64,000 bases of DNA from Solenopsis invicta. Taxonomy: Eukaryota; Arthropoda; Insecta; Hymenoptera; Formicidae. The first letter of the stretch is position 1. Each line of letters opens with the position of its first letter. Position numbers and translations under genes: made by a program. Positions 1 to 9,402 of the stretch are shown one piece after another. The DNA is taken from NCBI RefSeq assembly GCF_016802725.1, contig NC_052671.1:12652435-12716434 (forward strand), read 5' to 3'. A model generated the notes under the pieces. The model made no database searches and was not told the DNA's origin. It saw only the letters and a program-made list of their open reading frames with translations.

Positions 1-41
1 CGCCTCGCATGCGTGAATTTTCGCCGCGATCGACTGCGAAC

Positions 42-84
42 ATGAAGCAAATTGTCGTCGCTGCGTTGCCCGCCGTTGCTGGAA
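42..84 (+). CDS. Candidate first coding exon, secreted-protein-like start
   Basis: An ATG in good insect context (A at -3) opens 14 codons reading MKQIVVAALPAVAG, a short, mostly hydrophobic start like a signal peptide. A consensus donor GTAAGT follows at 85-90, leaving one nucleotide of a split codon (phase 1). The first acceptor further down that keeps a long frame open in this phase is at 1635, after a pyrimidine-rich tract; joining there gives an open frame through 1974. The promoter would lie outside the window. I do not recognise the protein. The exon is tiny and the splice is inferred, so this is a tentative call; it could be chance. Confidence 0.3.
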
Positions 85-239
85 GTAAGTTGCTCCGTTG
101 TTATCGCTTCGCGCTTTTTGAAACGCTCGTTTCAATTAGGTTCGCATGATCCGTATCGATTATCAGAAACGATTTGCGCAAATACCAGGCACAATTTCTC
201 ATTAGCGAGAATTCAGAGTTGATATTACGTATGCAGACG

Positions 240-1460
240 TACAACAGCGACGATGAAATGAAACATCTCGATAGACGTCAATAAGGCTGATATCTTTGGC
301 GGAATATCGTGAGTTTTATTTGTCCGCTTGTTTAATCTTTTAATCGTCAAACCTTTTCAAAGGCGCTGTAGACGTGAAAGAGACGTTCTTTGTGTCCACA
401 AATATATCTAATATTGATTGACGTATAATATTTAACACGTACTTGCGATATATCATTATGATATTACAGACACGCAAATCTAGCGATTAAACTCCACTTG
501 AAAATTATATTGGTTTTAACGTCTGATTAATGTCTCGAGGGAAAGTTCTCAGGAGTCTCAATATATGTTCAGTATAATTGATCTTTATGTCCACTCCACC
601 AATTAGATTTAACTTACATTTAACGGTTTACATGTAACTTTCTTTTGTCTGTTTTTTTTTTAACTCTAGGAAGTAGAGGAAGCTAAAAAGCAAAGAAATT
701 TAAAAGTTGAACCGAGATTAAAGTACGTTGACAGAGATGGACATTGGAGGAACGGCGCGATTTATATTGCTACTTGATTAGTCTTTTAATTGACGAACGT
801 TTTCTATATTATTAGTTGCACAAATGAAAGCTTTTATCGACAAGATATTTAACATTGGTTAATATTAACGTTCAACATATAATTAATATGTACTTGCGGT
901 GTATAATTATAGTGTCACAAACACGCGAATCTAGCGATTAAATGCAACTTGAAAATTATGTTGGCTTTAACATCTGATTAACGTCGAGGGAAAGTTCAGG
1001 AGTCTCACTATGTTCAATACAATTTTGATATATTTATGGCCTTTCTACAAATTAGCTATGGTCAAGGTTTATATATAACTTATTTTTTATCTTTTATTTT
1101 AGTTTTAGGAATTAGAAGAAGCTAGAAAGTATGTTGAAGCAAGCAAGGTTAAAGTATATTGGCAGAGATGGACATTAGAGGAACATTACGATTTACATTT
1201 GTTGCTTGATTGATCCTCTAATTGTCTCAGGCTTTTTCGATACTTGTTACACAGATAAAAGCTTTTATCAAAGCTTATATCTACGATATATTTAACATTG
1301 ATTAACATTAACGTTCGACATGTAATTGATATGATACACCACTTGCGGTGTACGATTATCGTGCTACGGACATGCGAGTGTCTAGCAATTAAACTTGAAA
1401 ATGATATAGATTTTAATGTCTGGTTAACATCGAGAGAAAGTTCAGAAGTCTCCCCACCGT
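240..1460 (+). repeat. Degenerate tandem repeat, about 450-bp period, roughly 2.7 copies
   Basis: Anchor blocks of the form ACTTGCG...CTAGCGATTAAA recur near 442, 893 and 1343, a spacing of about 450 bases. The preceding AACATTAACGTTC block and the following TTGAAAAT...GTCTGATTAA...GAGGGAAAGTT block recur with them. The first visible copy is the most diverged. Two copies contain a pyrimidine tract ending in TAG followed by GAAnTAGAnGAAGCTAnAAAG (near 669 and 1107), which looks like a splice acceptor plus about 35 open codons ending in TGA. A frame-shifting gap separates the two open segments, so coding is uncertain. The array fills most of the putative intron between 84 and 1636. Confidence 0.7.
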
Positions 1461-1635
1461 GCGAAGTCTTATAACTTTCTGTATCGTATAACGTGTGATG
1501 CCTTCGTTTCGTTTTTATCAGAGGATCGAGGGGGAAGAGCCGTGTGAAGTGCCAGAGGCAGAGTGCGCGCAAACGCCGCGCACAGTGATACAAATAGTCG
1601 TGTACAAATATATTTTTCTAATATCTCGGGAAAAG

Positions 1636-1974
1636 GAACTCGCACGAATCTTACGGTCTGTGAGCGGTCGGTCAAAGTGGCGCCGATACGGGACAAGTTC
1701 GACAAGTGCGTGGTGGACGACGACGTGGGAGACGACGACGTGGGAGTCGGTAGTATGACCAAGATTCGGTGCAGGATCTGCGAGCTGCTCGGCGCGGATC
1801 AAGGCCTGAATCACGGACTGAGCCACCCCTGCCATCTAACGAATCTGAATCACCTCAGGCCGGGGCTGAACTACAGTTCGCTCCCTAACATGAACTACTT
1901 GAACCACGGCTTGCTCAATGGTCTCTATCTTCCGCAGCTCAAGGACATGATGCTCGCCGCCTACTTGCTCAGAG
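1636..1974 (+). CDS. Candidate internal coding exon of unknown protein
   Basis: The frame is open from before 1563 to 2150, and its middle part has strongly GC-ending codons (many CTG, CTC, AAC, CAC) unlike the AT-rich flanks. It encodes an acidic stretch (VVDDDVGDDDVG) and then a Leu/Asn/His-rich segment containing RCRICELLGADQG and LNHGLLNGLYLPQLKDMM. A donor AGAG|GTAAAG lies at 1974/1975, and base composition drops right after it. The acceptor is proposed at 1634-1635 (AAAAG after a TATTTTTCTAATATCTC tract), phase 1, compatible with the candidate exon at 42-84. Alternatively translation could start at the ATG at 1755. I do not recognise a domain. The codon bias and donor support coding; the acceptor is the weakest part. 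Confidence 0.45.
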
Positions 1975-3042
1975 GTAAAGATCAAACGTCAAGATACGCG
2001 CCGCGCGCGAGACGGGAGACACGCGATTTTTACACCACAAGCAGTTCTGATTTATTCGGTACGGTGATTCTATCCACTAACGACAAACGTAGCAGTTGCT
2101 TGTGTGATAATTTGCGAAATTTGCTGGAAGCAATTGGAGCTTTAATTTAATATTTGGAATTTTTTATAATATCTCGTTTTGTCGCGAAATTAAGACGAGC
2201 CTGGAGAAATAATTACGTTATGTTTTATTGTATTTTTGTAATATACTTTTAAAGATATTTCAATATTAAATTAAGATAAAGTAATATGTATATATTGAGC
2301 ATAAAACGCGCGGTTTAATTGGTGGTACGTTAGTAAAGCAACTGTTCAGTGCATGTGTATCAAAATAATTGATATTTTGTCAAATTTTTGACGTAATTAA
2401 AATTGTTGAAAAGCGAAAACGGTATCGCGACAAACAAGTTCAACTAAATACGCGATTTAACTGACGGCGACCAGCGATTCAATTTGGGGAGTGTGTCAAG
2501 CATGTAACTCAATTTATTAAATGCTTGATGGTTTTATTCATTATGGATAAATGTAAAAGTACAGCACAATCCGAGTCTTTTACATTGTTTGCATTTGTCT
2601 GGAGAAATCGCGCCGGCTCGATCAGAGCGATTAAAGAAATTTATTTAGTTTGATATTATCTTATTAAACAAATGTGTTTCAGTATCAACGTATCAATTTT
2701 ATGCGTGATTATTTTCTTTGTTGATGATAAATATTTAAATAAATATCTTACAATATTAATCTGTAATTGATCAAAGAAATTGTTTAAACAGAATGCGCCG
2801 ACTATATGCGTTTTAATCGCTGAAGTGTTCTAAGTGAATATATCGATCGCGTCTTGTTTGCTTTATTTGATTACGATTTTGTAACTTTAAATAAATCATT
2901 TTTCGCGAATAATTCTTTCTATCTTTCTATAAAAATCGTTTCGGAGCATGCCGAACGCCATGTGACACATGTGATCTTAAATAACGGAAAGTCAATTGTC
3001 GGCAGCGATCGCGTTTAATTCTTTTCACGCGCGATAATTTTA
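1975..3042. other. AT-rich intron or intergenic DNA
   Basis: I see no gene, RNA or convincing repeat here. The start of the stretch keeps the preceding frame open to a stop at 2150, but composition has already changed after the donor at 1974. Confidence 0.5.
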
Positions 3043-3268
3043 CACTGAGAAATAAATCTGTTGAAAAATTAAAATATTTGGTCCGATGCGATTAAGTAAA
3101 CATTGGGTTGATTCAACGATTATTCCGTTGCACGAAACAAGTATAATTTATTCATGTCGGTCATTCAAATTTTTAAATCAAGATTTAATTAAACCAGCTC
3201 AATATTTAGTGGCACGTATTGGACTAATTGTATATATTTTAGTTTTTTGATAAATCATTTTCTCAGTG
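3043..3268. mobile_element. MITE, family A (Tc1/mariner-like ends), intact
   Basis: A 226-bp element with inverted ends CACTGAGA / TCTCAGTG, flanked on both sides by TA (3041-3042 and 3269-3270). TA duplication and this end sequence fit a non-autonomous Tc1/mariner-type element. Internal landmarks, including AACATTGGGTTGATTCAACG and CAATATTTAGT.GCACGTA, recur in copies at 25498-25716 (reversed) and 35362-35834. No open frame of use. Confidence 0.8.
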
Positions 3269-3270
3269 TA

Positions 3271-4216
3271 CCTGCTAATTTTTCCCATGTTTGTTATCTC
3301 GTGTCATTGTCACGGCGCGTTTTTAAAAGTTGTTACGTACATTGTTGCAAAGGATAATCACGCACCAACTTGATTAGCTTTAATTGAAAGCCAGTAAGAT
3401 TATTATTATCGTAGTCGTCTGCATATTATCACAGAAAGAACCTATAATTGCTCATTATTGGCGTATCAATACGTGTTATTCCCTTTGTATTTTTATTCTA
3501 TCGGATTTATTACTGCGCGATGTAATTGGTACGAGTCTCGATGTCGCTACCGATAATAATCGCTCTCCTCCTTTCTCGCCATTACGAAATGCGTATCGTT
3601 ATCGTATATCCAACAAGTCGAATTCACGTAAAACGAGCGCGTATCAATCGGCATCGTATCAATCCCTTATGCCTTATGCGATGCCTTACCGTCAAGACGT
3701 TTCGCTTTATCCTCGCGTGGGCGCCCATTCGAGAGAGATCGGTTTATCCGCAACGTTACGTTCCGCGCTCGCAGGACAAAAGTGATATCTCACTGTGCTC
3801 CGCTTCGGCGTAAAAGCGCGGGACAAGAACTCTAAGTCACCGAACGGTACGGCTGAATAATAAATGCGCACCATCCCCGGTTCAATTTCGGACCCGCAAT
3901 GATATATTTTTCACGCTGCTCGCGGTGAGACAGAACCGTATTTCAGTGACGTCCTGTAACGTTCAGCGATATTAATATATCTGGCACGATTAGAGTTGAA
4001 ATATTTTCCAACGATGATATTTATACAGTCTTATTAACGTGCATATGTCATCTGAATTTGTGTTGTTTGGCACAACGGACTTTACCGTAATCCGAAGTCG
4101 TGTTAATTATTCATATAAATTTTCTGTTGCTCGGTGACTGCGAAATCTCAACGCTAGAAGTCTAGATAACAGATTACACACAGTTCGATAAAGAAAACAT
4201 ACTAGAAGGGCATCAT
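3271..4216. other. Intergenic DNA, mixed composition
   Basis: A moderately GC-rich patch at about 3520-3830 gives open frames up to 133 codons, but the longest begins at TTG, has no visible splice signals and no recognisable domain, so I do not call a gene. The rest is AT-rich. Confidence 0.4.
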
Positions 4217-4264
4217 TTTTTTATAGTTTTCTGGACACTGGATATAAATTTTCGAACTGTTTTA
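4217..4264 (+). repeat. 48-bp direct repeat, left copy
   Basis: These 48 bases, beginning with six T and containing CTGGACACTGGATATAAATT, recur exactly at 9355-9402. The two copies lie 81 and 77 bases outside the copia LTRs, beyond its target duplication, so they were present before the insertion or arose separately. The sequences next to each copy differ. Confidence 0.9.
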
Positions 4265-4340
4265 TCACGTCGCAACTTTAAAAAATTAAATATGTCGGGA
4301 TTTTCAACTCTCAGAAAGAATTCGGAAAATTTCCGTGTTG

Positions 4341-4345
4341 GATAT
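4341..4345. repeat. Target site duplication GATAT, left
   Basis: GATAT directly precedes the 5' LTR and is repeated directly after the 3' LTR at 9278-9282. A 5-bp duplication is the normal footprint of Ty1/copia integration. Confidence 0.95.
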
Positions 4346-4614
4346 TATTGAGTTATTAAATACGCGTCAATTTCCGTTCGGTTTTAGTTCAAGTTCTCTT
4401 TTTTGTAAGGTGGCATTCCCACTTTTCTGCATGTAGACATAGTGGTGGGAGTTAGGCTGGATTTTCTGTTGCCTGAGACTGAGCGCCCTGAGTGGCACTT
4501 CTTTTTCTGATTTCTGACAATAAAGACGTATTGTAACATTCACTAGGGAGTCTTTGAGTGTCTATTATTCAAACATTAACACGTTCCATATCACACAACG
4601 CGACAATCTCAATA
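4346..4614 (+). repeat. 5' LTR
   Basis: 269 bp, bounded by the 7-bp inverted repeat TATTGAG / CTCAATA. It matches the 3' LTR at 9009-9277 base for base on reading. It holds an AATAAA at 4519-4524 that would serve as the poly(A) signal in the 3' copy. In this copy the LTR should act as promoter; I could not place the exact start site. Confidence 0.96.
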
Positions 4615-4628
4615 GGTTATGGGCCCAG
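4615..4628 (+). promoter_or_regulatory. Primer-binding site for a 5' half-tRNA-iMet
   Basis: GGTTATGGGCCCAG starts at the base after the 5' LTR. It is complementary to the anticodon stem-loop region (around the CAU anticodon) of insect initiator tRNA-Met, not to a tRNA 3' end. This is the copia mode of priming, known from Drosophila, where a 5' fragment of tRNA-iMet primes minus-strand synthesis. The 14-base match is read directly; use as primer follows from the family. Confidence 0.88.
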
Positions 4629-5028
4629 TTGACGCTGAAATAGTGAATTTCAAGAACATTGAAGATTCAGTTTTTTTTCCGCGGTTTGTGAAGTTCGTGT
4701 TGTGGACACTGGACAAAGACGATTCGATCATTTCGATCTCATTGCTGAGTTTCGTGTAGTTTAGTGTAAACTGAAGACAAGTTTCTTTCTTAGTTGAATC
4801 GTTTGGAATCGTGCGGTATATTCGGTAAAGAACTAGTGCGATTCGCGAAACATTCTAGAACGAGAAAATCGTGTTCGGACGTGCATACAGTTTTACCTAC
4901 CTACGGTCGATCGAGTCGAGTGAATTTGAAATCAAGTGAAGTCGGACCCTCTTTTTTTCTCGTGTTTTTGTTCTGGACCTTTTTTTTTCTCTTTTTCTTT
5001 CAAACCTTTTTTTTGATTGTTCGGAACA
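4629..5028 (+). other. Untranslated leader of the copia element
   Basis: About 400 bases between the primer site and the gag ATG, with a T-rich stretch at 4950-5015. It presumably carries packaging signals; none can be identified by eye. A short frame beginning at 4794 (TTG) is not supported. Confidence 0.6.
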
Positions 5029-8000
5029 ATGGAGACCGAGAGAATGGGAATTGATAAGCTGGAGGGTACCAATAATTGGCTCACATGGAAATTCCAAATG
5101 CGACAGTATTTAGAAGCAAATGAGTTATACGAGCATGTCGACGGTACCGCAACTAGGCCAGAAGGTATTGCAGATAATGCCACGGCAATTACTGTGTGGA
5201 AAAAGGCGGATGCAAAAGCACGACGTGCGATTTCAGCTGCGTGTCATAGACAACCATTGCTGCAAATCATGAACTGTGAAACGGCGAAAGAGATGTGGAC
5301 GACGCTCAGGAGCACTTATGAGCAGGCATCAAAATCGAACATTATATTTCTGCAGCAGAAATATTACAGTTTCAAGAAGGAAACAGGAGACGATATCACA
5401 ATTTTTCTCTCAAAGCTCATGGAAATTGTGCAGCAATTAAAGGATCAAAATGAGATCATTTCCGACTCAATGGTTATGACGAAGATTTTGATGTCACTAC
5501 CGCCGGAGTATGATCATTTCCATAGTGCCTGGGAGTCGACGAATGCGGATGCTCAGACGATGGCGAATTTGCGTGCACGGTTACTAGCTGAAGAACTTCG
5601 ATTGGGATCACGTGGTCAAATCGAAAATGTGGAAGCGCTGGTAGCCAAAAGAAATTTTTCGAAGAAGAACGGTCCAAAAAGGGGTCAGGCGAATCAAAAC
5701 AAAAATACTGCCGGAAGTAATAAAAGTGAGAGACCATGTTGGGTGTGTGGTGAAAAGGGTCACTGGAAACGTGACTGTCCACAGAAGAAGAAAAAAACAA
5801 GTGCGAAGGACGGAAATGCATCGACTGATGCATTTGTATGTCATGCATCGGTTCCGACATGTGACAGGGATGCTTGGGTACTGGACTCAGGTGCCAGTGA
5901 TCACATGTGTCATCGCCGAGAATGGTTTGAAGATTTCACCGAGTTGTCAGCAGGAGTAACAATTGGAAATGGTGCAAAGATCATGGCACGAGGAAAAGGC
6001 AACATAAATGTTTTGGCGTTCAACGGAAGTGAATGGATCTCGAAACAGATGTTGAATGTATTGTATGTGCCAGAGATTCATTTGAATCTGTTTTCGTCGG
6101 GTAAGGCCATGGATCATGGACACCAATTACGTTCAGACAATAAGCGCTGTGAATTGCTGAAAAATGGTAATGTGGTCGCAGTGGGAATTCGTCGAGAAAA
6201 GCTGTTCCAGATGTTACTGAAGGTGAAACCATTGAAGAGCGGCGAGGCCATGGCAAATGTGGCGATAAAAAAGATCTCTCTCCGTGCTTGGCACGAACGG
6301 TTGGGACATCAAAACATCGCACACGTGAAGAAATTTCTGGACAGCGAGGGCATCGATTTCATCAACGAAGATTTTGCGTGCGAAGCGTGCGTCTACGGGA
6401 AACATCATCGTGGGAGCTTCAAGAATCGTGAAGAGAAATCGACGACGTGCGGAGAAATCATTCACGCGGACGTGTGCGGCCCAATGGAGGAATGCTCGCT
6501 TGGCGGTGCCAGATATTTTTTGCTGCTGAAGGACGACTATTCGCATTTTCGTGTTGTCTACTTTATGAAGCAAAAATCGGAAGTCGCGAACAACATCAAG
6601 AAGTTCGTGAAAGTGGCACAAAAGGACAACAGACACAACGTGCGCATTTTCAGGTCGGACAATGGAAGGGAGTTCGTTAACGATGAGATGAAGGCCTATT
6701 TTGACGAAATGGGCATCCATCATCAGCGCACGGTCCCATACACGCCAGAACAAAATGGGTGTGCTGAGCGGGAAATGCGAACGATTGTTGAGTCAGCGCG
6801 AACAATGATTCATTCGAAGGGAATGGATAAGAAGTTTTGGGCGGAAGCGGTCAATTCCGCAACATATGTTTTAAATTTAACCGGAACGAGCACCGTCCCT
6901 AACAAGACGCCGTATGAATTGTGGTGCAATAAACGAGCGAAGGTTGACCACTTGAGGATCTTCGGCTCGGAAGTTTTTGCACACGTGCCAAAGGAGAAGA
7001 GGCAAAAATTAGACCCGAAAGCAATTAAATGCACCTTCGTCGGATATGATGGAAACTCGAAGGGATATCGCATTTGGAATCCGGAATCGAGGAAAATTGA
7101 AGTGGCTCGAGACGTGATTTTTCTCTTAGAAGAATCAAGGGTTGTGCTCGACATTGATGGCACAAATGATTGGAAGGTAAATGATGCAGAGATCAACGAG
7201 CGGGACGACGATAAGCATGATAGCGATGCTGATGTGGAACCAGAAACGACTCCAAAGAAACGGGATCGTGGAACTCTATGTAACATAGATGAGCGAAACA
7301 TCGCAGAGCATCGTTTGCGTGATCGAAGCACATTGTCTCGTCGGCGATTGACATCTGACGACGCATCTGCCCATTATGTAGCCATGTTAGCAATGAACGA
7401 GGAACCGAGGACGTATGAGCAGGCAATTGAATCGGCGGAACGGAAGCAGTGGGAGCAGGCAATGGATGAAGAATATGCCTCGCTCATGAAGAATCGTACG
7501 TGGAATTTGGTCGACCCACCGGAAGATCAGAAGGTAATAGATAATCGTTGGGTGTATAAAATTAAATTTTGCACAGACGGTAGCATCGAGCGCTTCAAGG
7601 CGAGATTGGTCGTGCGTGGTTTTACCCAGGAATATGGGATTGATTACCGTGAAACATTCAGTCCGGTGGTCAAATTCACATCGATTCGGGCCATCCTAGC
7701 ATTGGCAGCGTCAAAGCGGATGTCACTCAGGCAATTCGACGTAAAAACTGCGTTCTTAAATGGAGACTTGGAGGAGGACGTCTTCATGAAGCAGCCGATT
7801 GGTTATGACGATGGAAGTGGACGAGTATGCAAGCTAGCCAAAAGCTTGTATGGTTTGAAGCAGGCTTCACGCTGTTGGAACCGTAAGTTTACATCGTTCA
7901 TAACAAAATTCAATTTCAAGGTCAGTGAATCGGACCCATGTGTGTTCGTATGCAACGGCAAGGATGGAATAATGGTTCTGGCAATTTACGTGGACGATGG

Positions 8001-8925
8001 GCTCATCGCATCGGAAAACCAAGAGGCCATTTTGCCGGTGATTGATCATTTGCGAAAGGAATTCGAGATTAAAGTATCCGACGTAGGATGTTTTTTGGGA
8101 CTCGAAGTCGATCAACGATCGGACGGATCAATTCAGGTCAATCAACGGGCATACGCACGGAAAATACTGCAGCGTTTTGGCATGATGGACTGTCATGCAG
8201 TATCTACACCACTGGATGCTGGACAGAATCTGAGCGATTTTGAGGCGGATGGAGAAGTTACTTTTCCGTACAGAGAGGCGGTAGGCAGCTTGATGTATTT
8301 GGCTGTGGCAACGCGACCGGACATCACCTTCGCAGTCGGAAATGTCAGCCGATACTTGGAAAAGCCGGCCGAGGCGCATGTGAATGCCGTCAAGCGCATT
8401 CTGAAGTACGTGAGAGGTACCTTGAACATGGGAATACTCTTCGAGGGAGCCAACGATCTGACGTTCTGCGGCTACAGTGACGCGGATTATGCAGGTGACA
8501 AACAAACCGCAAGATCGACATCAGGATATGTTTTTCTGCTCGGCGGAGGTATCATCAGCTGGGGTTCGGAGCGTCAAAAATCAGTGGCGTTGTCAACAAC
8601 CGAATCTGAATACATGGCAGCGTCGCATGCCATAAAAGAATTGATATGGCTAAAGCAATTGCTGTCGGAGCTGCTCCAAGTCGAGATGGATACGCCAAAA
8701 TTTTACATGGACTGCCAGAGTGCAATTCGGCTTGTGAGGAATCCGGAGTTTCACAAGAGGACCAAACATATCAATGTTCGCTACCACTTCATTCGTGAGA
8801 AGTTCGAGGAAGGCGAATTCGAACTAAGATATATTTCAACGAATGAGCAGTGTGCAGACATTATGACAAAGACATTGCCAAGAGCAAGACATCAATTTCT
8901 TCGTACATTAATGAGCGTAGTTTAA
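5029..8925 (+). CDS. gag-pol: Copia gag-pol polyprotein
   Basis: One frame of 1298 codons. I start it at ATG 5029 (context ACAATGG) because the frame upstream only offers a TTG at 5017. Gag occupies about residues 1-235. A CCHC zinc knuckle (CX2CX4HX4C) spans 237-250. The aspartic protease active site is DSGAS with Asp286. The integrase zinc finger has His422, His427, Cys451 and Cys454; its catalytic triad is Asp481, Asp544, Glu580, with the expected 35 residues between the last two. Reverse transcriptase runs about 808-1050, with Asp904 (FDVKTAFLNG) and the YVDD box at 987-990. RNase H has SDADYAGD (Asp1151) and STTESEY (Glu1192). All key residues are present and no frame break is seen. Length is close to that of Drosophila copia (about 1400 residues). 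The protease would release capsid, integrase and RT in cytoplasmic particles. Confidence 0.97.
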   Translation: METERMGIDKLEGTNNWLTWKFQMRQYLEANELYEHVDGTATRPEGIADNATAITVWKKADAKARRAISAACHRQPLLQIMNCETAKEMWTTLRSTYEQASKSNIIFLQQKYYSFKKETGDDITIFLSKLMEIVQQLKDQNEIISDSMVMTKILMSLPPEYDHFHSAWESTNADAQTMANLRARLLAEELRLGSRGQIENVEALVAKRNFSKKNGPKRGQANQNKNTAGSNKSERPCWVCGEKGHWKRDCPQKKKKTSAKDGNASTDAFVCHASVPTCDRDAWVLDSGASDHMCHRREWFEDFTELSAGVTIGNGAKIMARGKGNINVLAFNGSEWISKQMLNVLYVPEIHLNLFSSGKAMDHGHQLRSDNKRCELLKNGNVVAVGIRREKLFQMLLKVKPLKSGEAMANVAIKKISLRAWHERLGHQNIAHVKKFLDSEGIDFINEDFACEACVYGKHHRGSFKNREEKSTTCGEIIHADVCGPMEECSLGGARYFLLLKDDYSHFRVVYFMKQKSEVANNIKKFVKVAQKDNRHNVRIFRSDNGREFVNDEMKAYFDEMGIHHQRTVPYTPEQNGCAEREMRTIVESARTMIHSKGMDKKFWAEAVNSATYVLNLTGTSTVPNKTPYELWCNKRAKVDHLRIFGSEVFAHVPKEKRQKLDPKAIKCTFVGYDGNSKGYRIWNPESRKIEVARDVIFLLEESRVVLDIDGTNDWKVNDAEINERDDDKHDSDADVEPETTPKKRDRGTLCNIDERNIAEHRLRDRSTLSRRRLTSDDASAHYVAMLAMNEEPRTYEQAIESAERKQWEQAMDEEYASLMKNRTWNLVDPPEDQKVIDNRWVYKIKFCTDGSIERFKARLVVRGFTQEYGIDYRETFSPVVKFTSIRAILALAASKRMSLRQFDVKTAFLNGDLEEDVFMKQPIGYDDGSGRVCKLAKSLYGLKQASRCWNRKFTSFITKFNFKVSESDPCVFVCNGKDGIMVLAIYVDDGLIASENQEAILPVIDHLRKEFEIKVSDVGCFLGLEVDQRSDGSIQVNQRAYARKILQRFGMMDCHAVSTPLDAGQNLSDFEADGEVTFPYREAVGSLMYLAVATRPDITFAVGNVSRYLEKPAEAHVNAVKRILKYVRGTLNMGILFEGANDLTFCGYSDADYAGDKQTARSTSGYVFLLGGGIISWGSERQKSVALSTTESEYMAASHAIKELIWLKQLLSELLQVEMDTPKFYMDCQSAIRLVRNPEFHKRTKHINVRYHFIREKFEEGEFELRYISTNEQCADIMTKTLPRARHQFLRTLMSVV

Positions 8926-8997
8926 TTCGGAAATTAATTGTTCTTTTGTTTTGTCATTTTTGCACAACGTGGTAGAATTAATGTGTAACTTGCAACT

Positions 8998-9008
8998 AAA
9001 AGTGGGAG
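8998..9008 (+). promoter_or_regulatory. Polypurine tract
   Basis: AAAAGTGGGAG ends at the base before the 3' LTR, the position required for priming plus-strand DNA synthesis. Confidence 0.9.
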
Positions 9009-9277
9009 TATTGAGTTATTAAATACGCGTCAATTTCCGTTCGGTTTTAGTTCAAGTTCTCTTTTTTGTAAGGTGGCATTCCCACTTTTCTGCATGTAGA
9101 CATAGTGGTGGGAGTTAGGCTGGATTTTCTGTTGCCTGAGACTGAGCGCCCTGAGTGGCACTTCTTTTTCTGATTTCTGACAATAAAGACGTATTGTAAC
9201 ATTCACTAGGGAGTCTTTGAGTGTCTATTATTCAAACATTAACACGTTCCATATCACACAACGCGACAATCTCAATA
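9009..9277 (+). repeat. 3' LTR
   Basis: 269 bp with the same TATTGAG / CTCAATA ends as the 5' LTR and no visible difference from it. The AATAAA at 9182-9187 is the likely poly(A) signal of the element's transcript. Confidence 0.96.
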
Positions 9278-9282
9278 GATAT
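9278..9282. repeat. Target site duplication GATAT, right
   Basis: Matches 4341-4345 exactly and abuts the 3' LTR. Confidence 0.95.
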
Positions 9283-9354
9283 GATTAATAAAACATTCAT
9301 GATTAAATATAGATCATTAACAAATGACCAATTTATGACCTTCATTCACGTTTA

Positions 9355-9402
9355 TTTTTTATAGTTTTCTGGACACTGGATATAAATTTTCGAACTGTTT
9401 TA
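9355..9402 (+). repeat. 48-bp direct repeat, right copy
   Basis: Exact copy of 4217-4264, lying 72 bases beyond the right target duplication of the copia element. A shorter, diverged inverted match (ending CCCAAAAACTATAAAAAATC) lies near 10236-10276, so the repeat may be the end of an older element. Confidence 0.9.

Larger units (their letters stand above)
4346..9277 (+). mobile_element. Complete Ty1/copia LTR retrotransposon
   Basis: A 4932-bp element with two 269-bp LTRs, primer-binding site, one long gag-pol frame and a polypurine tract, flanked by a 5-bp GATAT duplication. Domain order is Gag, zinc knuckle, protease, integrase, reverse transcriptase, RNase H; integrase before reverse transcriptase is diagnostic of Ty1/copia as opposed to Ty3/gypsy. 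By eye the two LTRs show no differences and the frame has no stop or shift, so insertion appears recent. Size, LTR length and primer type resemble the Drosophila copia group. Confidence 0.97.

Noticed and set aside
3384..3785. 133-codon frame
   Set aside because: Begins at TTG, no splice signals, no recognised domain; composition only mildly coding-like.
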